DNA of 64,000 nt from Candidatus Leptovillus affinis (lineage in GTDB: Bacteria > Chloroflexota > Anaerolineae > Promineifilales > Promineifilaceae), in the NCBI GenBank assembly GCA_016705235.1, contig JADIYP010000005.1:1-64000 (forward strand), written 5' to 3'. This document shows, piece by piece, positions 62,124 through 64,000 of the stretch (positions are counted from its first letter, which is position 1; each line of letters begins with the position of its first letter). The notes beneath the pieces were generated by a model. It was not told the origin of the DNA, did not search any database, and worked only from the letters and a program-made list of their open reading frames with translations. Both the position numbers and the translations under genes were made by a program.

Positions 62124-62189
62124 AAACCCCAAGGATTTACTCGACCTCTGGAATATGACCGTTGGTTCGGTAAAACCCTAAGGGCTTTC
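62124..62189. repeat. Worn copy of the dispersed inverted repeat
   Basis: AAACCCCAAGGATTTACTCG and GTAAAACCCTAAGGGCTTTC keep part of the arms with several mismatches. It lies in a divergent promoter gap before plsY. Confidence 0.65.
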
Positions 62190-62284
62190 ACCAGAGTGAC
62201 TGCGTAACATGAGATTGATAATTGTGAGTTACGTGGCGGCAATAATAATTCAGAACGGCTTTGGGCGCACAAACCTTATACAAT

Positions 62285-62875
62285 ATGCTCATGACAACGA
62301 TATTTTGGATGATAGTTTCGTTCTTTTGCGGCGCGCTCCCGTTTTCGGTCTGGGTGGGGCAGTTGGCGTTGCGGCGCGACATTCGCACGTATGGCGATGG
62401 CAATCCGGGCGCGGCCAATGTGTTTCGGGCCGGCAACAAAAAGTGGGGCGTGCTGGCGATTTTGTTGGATGGATTTAAGGGAGCGATTCCGGTGGGGATC
62501 GCGCATTATCTGGTAGGATTGGATGGGTGGGGGTTAACGGCCGTTGCCCTGGCTCCCATTCTCGGCCATGCTTTTTCCCCATTTCTGCGCTTTCGCGGCG
62601 GCAAGGCCCTGGCCGTTACCTTTGGCGTCTGGCTGGGGCTGACTTCCTGGATTGGACCAACGGCTTTGGGGCTGTCTTTTGCCTTCTGGCTGTGGCTGTT
62701 GACGGTAGAAGGTTGGGCGGTGCTGGCCGGGATGCTGACTTTTTTGGCTGTGCTGGTTTTTTTGCCTGGCGGCTGGCCGCTGCTGGCCGTCTGGCTGGGC
62801 AATTTTGTTATCCTGGTCTGGAAGCACCGGGAAGATTTGCGGAAGAAGGTGGGGTTACGGCCGTTGCAAAAATAG
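62285..62875 (+). CDS. plsY: Glycerol-3-phosphate acyltransferase PlsY
   Basis: A 196-residue membrane acyltransferase that transfers the acyl group from acyl-phosphate to glycerol 3-phosphate, the first step of phospholipid synthesis. Its conserved motifs are GDGNPGAANVFRAG (phosphate-binding loop), GHAFSPFLRFRGGKALA and a C-terminal HREDLRK region. Five or so hydrophobic segments are visible, as usual. The start is set at 62285 (MLMTTIFW), with 62291 as alternative; the longer frame to 62261 lacks family fit. It is not with other lipid genes. Confidence 0.92.
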   Translation: MLMTTIFWMIVSFFCGALPFSVWVGQLALRRDIRTYGDGNPGAANVFRAGNKKWGVLAILLDGFKGAIPVGIAHYLVGLDGWGLTAVALAPILGHAFSPFLRFRGGKALAVTFGVWLGLTSWIGPTALGLSFAFWLWLLTVEGWAVLAGMLTFLAVLVFLPGGWPLLAVWLGNFVILVWKHREDLRKKVGLRPLQK

Positions 62876-62884
62876 GACGCGGCT

Positions 62885-62932
62885 AAACCAAAAATCCGCG
62901 AAAATCCGTCTAATCCGCGTCATCCGTGGCCC
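62885..62932. repeat. ATCCGCG-type dispersed repeat overlapping a stop codon
   Basis: AATCCGCGAAAATCCGTCTA and ATCCGCGTCATCCGTGG form a direct-repeat cluster. It runs over the stop (62920-62922) of the next gene, supplying its last residues (GHG). A related cluster is at 63639-63712. Confidence 0.7.
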
Positions 62933-63621
62933 ATTCCTGTCTCTTCCTGCCTATAAACAAACGAAAAAACGATCAGCAACACAAACATCAACGCTATAGC
63001 CAACGTGAACGGCTCTGTGGCCGGGCCGCGCTGGATGAAGGAAACGAGGCCCAGCAAGAAGGTGGCGACGGCCGTGATGGTGATGAATTTGGCAAAACGG
63101 CCGTTTCCCCGCCACAGCCCCACGCCAATCAACACAAAATAAGTCGCCAGACTGCCCCATTTCAACCACGTCAACCAGTGCAGCCGCGCCAGTTCGGCAG
63201 CAAAATCGCCGGAAGCCAGCCCGGCCGTGATGCCGAAAAGCTGCATGTTTTCCAGCGCGTCGCCGGCAAAGGCGAGCAGCGCCAGCGCCGCTCCGGCATA
63301 CAGCCACGTTTTTCCCGTGTGCCGCGCCGCCAGCACCGCAAAGCTAAACAAAAAGCCGCTGTACAGCAGCATGTACAGGTAATCCAGCCGATTGCCCTGG
63401 TCCATTGCCGCTGCCATTGCCGCCTGCTCCGGCGTGCCGTTGGCCCCGAACAGCGTGTAGATTTCCTCCGGCGTCTCGGCAAACTCAAAGGCGATAATCG
63501 GCGAACCGATGCCGTCAATCTGCCCCGGCGACTCCTGGGGAAACACGGTCATGTTTACCAGGCTCATCACAATCACGGCCAGCCCGATGAAGCCGCTGAG
63601 GATGTACGGCCGTTTCTTCAT
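62920..63621 (-). CDS. Membrane protein, unknown family
   Basis: A 233-residue protein with about six hydrophobic segments: ILSGFIGLAVIVMSLVNM, YMLLYSGFLFSFAVLAAR, LYAGAALALLAFAGDALENM, WGSLATYFVLIGVGLW, ITITAVATFLLGLVSF and ALMFVLLIVFSFVYR. An external loop of about 50 residues (FEFAETPEEIYTLFGANGTP) follows the first span. I recognise no family. Upstream on the same strand is another membrane protein gene, separated by a repeat cluster. Convergent with plsY. Confidence 0.6.
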   Translation of the reverse strand: MKKRPYILSGFIGLAVIVMSLVNMTVFPQESPGQIDGIGSPIIAFEFAETPEEIYTLFGANGTPEQAAMAAAMDQGNRLDYLYMLLYSGFLFSFAVLAARHTGKTWLYAGAALALLAFAGDALENMQLFGITAGLASGDFAAELARLHWLTWLKWGSLATYFVLIGVGLWRGNGRFAKFITITAVATFLLGLVSFIQRGPATEPFTLAIALMFVLLIVFSFVYRQEETGMGHG

Positions 63622-63638
63622 TCTCCCTCCAGATGGAT

Positions 63639-63712
63639 AGGACGCAGATTTTCACGGATGCGGCGGTTTTTCGCGGATGGGCCGATAAAATATCCGCGTT
63701 TATCCGCGTCCA
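63639..63712. repeat. ATCCGCG-type dispersed repeat cluster with terminal inverted repeat
   Basis: GGACGC at the left and GCGTCC at the right bound a block with ACGGATG, GCGGATGG, TATCCGCG and TATCCGCG, so several units occur in both orientations. It lies just upstream of the gene at 62920. Confidence 0.75.
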
Positions 63713-63731
63713 ATTTTTCCTAAAAAGTTTA

Positions 63732-64000
63732 TCACACCGCAAATGGCGCTTCTTTCACCAGATGGCTCACCAGCAGTTTAGCATAGAAGAAGGGCAGCAA
63801 CCATTCCAGCCCTGGCGTGGGCGTGAAGGCGTACAGACTGAGCAGCAGACCGCCCATCCAGCACAGCATGGCCAACGGCCGTTGCCGCCCCCAGTTTGCC
63901 CGCGCAATGAACACGGCCGTTACCAGCAAATACCCATACGTCACCGTCAAATAGAGCCAATCGCCGCCGCGAAACAGCCAGGCCACCAGCAGCAGGTGGA
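63732..64000 (-). CDS. C-terminal part of a membrane protein, cut by window end
   Basis: The open frame runs off the right edge; only the last 88 residues or so are present, ending KLLVSHLVKEAPFAV. Hydrophobic segments LYLTVTYGYLLVTAVFIA and LAMLCWMGGLLLSLYAF suggest at least three spans. The stop at 63732 is clear. No family can be named from this part. Confidence 0.6.
   Translation of the reverse strand, partial: HLLLVAWLFRGGDWLYLTVTYGYLLVTAVFIARANWGRQRPLAMLCWMGGLLLSLYAFTPTPGLEWLLPFFYAKLLVSHLVKEAPFAV

Larger units (their letters stand above)
5143..63930. repeat. Highly iterated palindrome ACGGCCGT, about 172 copies dispersed
   Basis: By hand count about 172 copies of the self-complementary octamer ACGGCCGT lie between 5143 and the end, often extended to AACGGCCGTT. 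For example, the glycosyltransferase at 26658-28940 alone has 11. Base composition near 60 percent GC predicts about two in 64 kb. Copies occur in all three codon phases, giving TAV, NGR/GRF and RPx tripeptides, and also between genes. None is found in 1-5142. The count is by eye and may be off by several. Confidence 0.9.

Overview
The window looks like a chromosomal segment of a member of the phylum Chloroflexota, probably an uncultured Anaerolineae-like lineage. The case rests on the YYY/DUF2298 membrane proteins, an Agl23-like protein, several GT-C glycosyltransferases with a common C-terminal extension, secreted proteins with YLP or FFPMVYK-type motifs, and moderately high GC. No rRNA, tRNA or CRISPR array was recognised. 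From about 5.1 kb to the end the DNA is studded with the palindrome ACGGCCGT (about 172 copies by hand count, roughly one per 340 bp, in genes and between them). This resembles the HIP1 octamer of cyanobacteria, but with a different sequence.

Layout. 1-5.1 kb is a mobile-element island with no ACGGCCGT. It holds a decayed tyrosine recombinase plus IS91-type transposase, a second IS91-type transposase with two frameshifts, a palindrome-rich stretch, and an apparently intact integron-type integrase (IntI) facing the other way. 5.2-10.2 kb holds ligA, an ASKHA-like hypothetical gene and moeA. 10.4-31 kb holds a flippase-like protein, seven GT-C type membrane glycosyltransferases, a YfhO-family membrane protein and a secreted multidomain protein. 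31.3-35.4 kb holds soluble genes: a double DinB-like protein, a SEC-C protein, a TIM-barrel epimerase-like protein and an SDR reductase. 35.5-50.2 kb is a second surface-glycan block on the minus strand: a 1697-residue GT-C/DUF2298 fusion, a stand-alone DUF2298 protein, another GT-C protein, an ECF sigma factor with a zinc-finger anti-sigma factor, and an Agl23-like protein carrying a six-bladed NHL propeller.

50.4-64 kb holds a metallophosphoesterase, a Crp/Fnr regulator, an overlapping histidine kinase - AlaX - metallo-beta-lactamase-fold operon, a secreted metalloprotease, the overlapping pair selA-tsaD, small membrane proteins, plsY and a gene cut by the window end.

Together the GT-C, YfhO, DUF2298, Agl23 and flippase-like genes suggest a large lipid-linked-sugar or surface glycosylation programme. 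Part of it appears to be co-transcribed with its own sigma/anti-sigma pair. Gene boundaries repeatedly carry one family of inverted repeats with a 16-base arm (AGACCCCAAGGGTTTG and its complement), singly or in tandem, and heptamer-type tandem repeats occur both between genes and inside reading frames.
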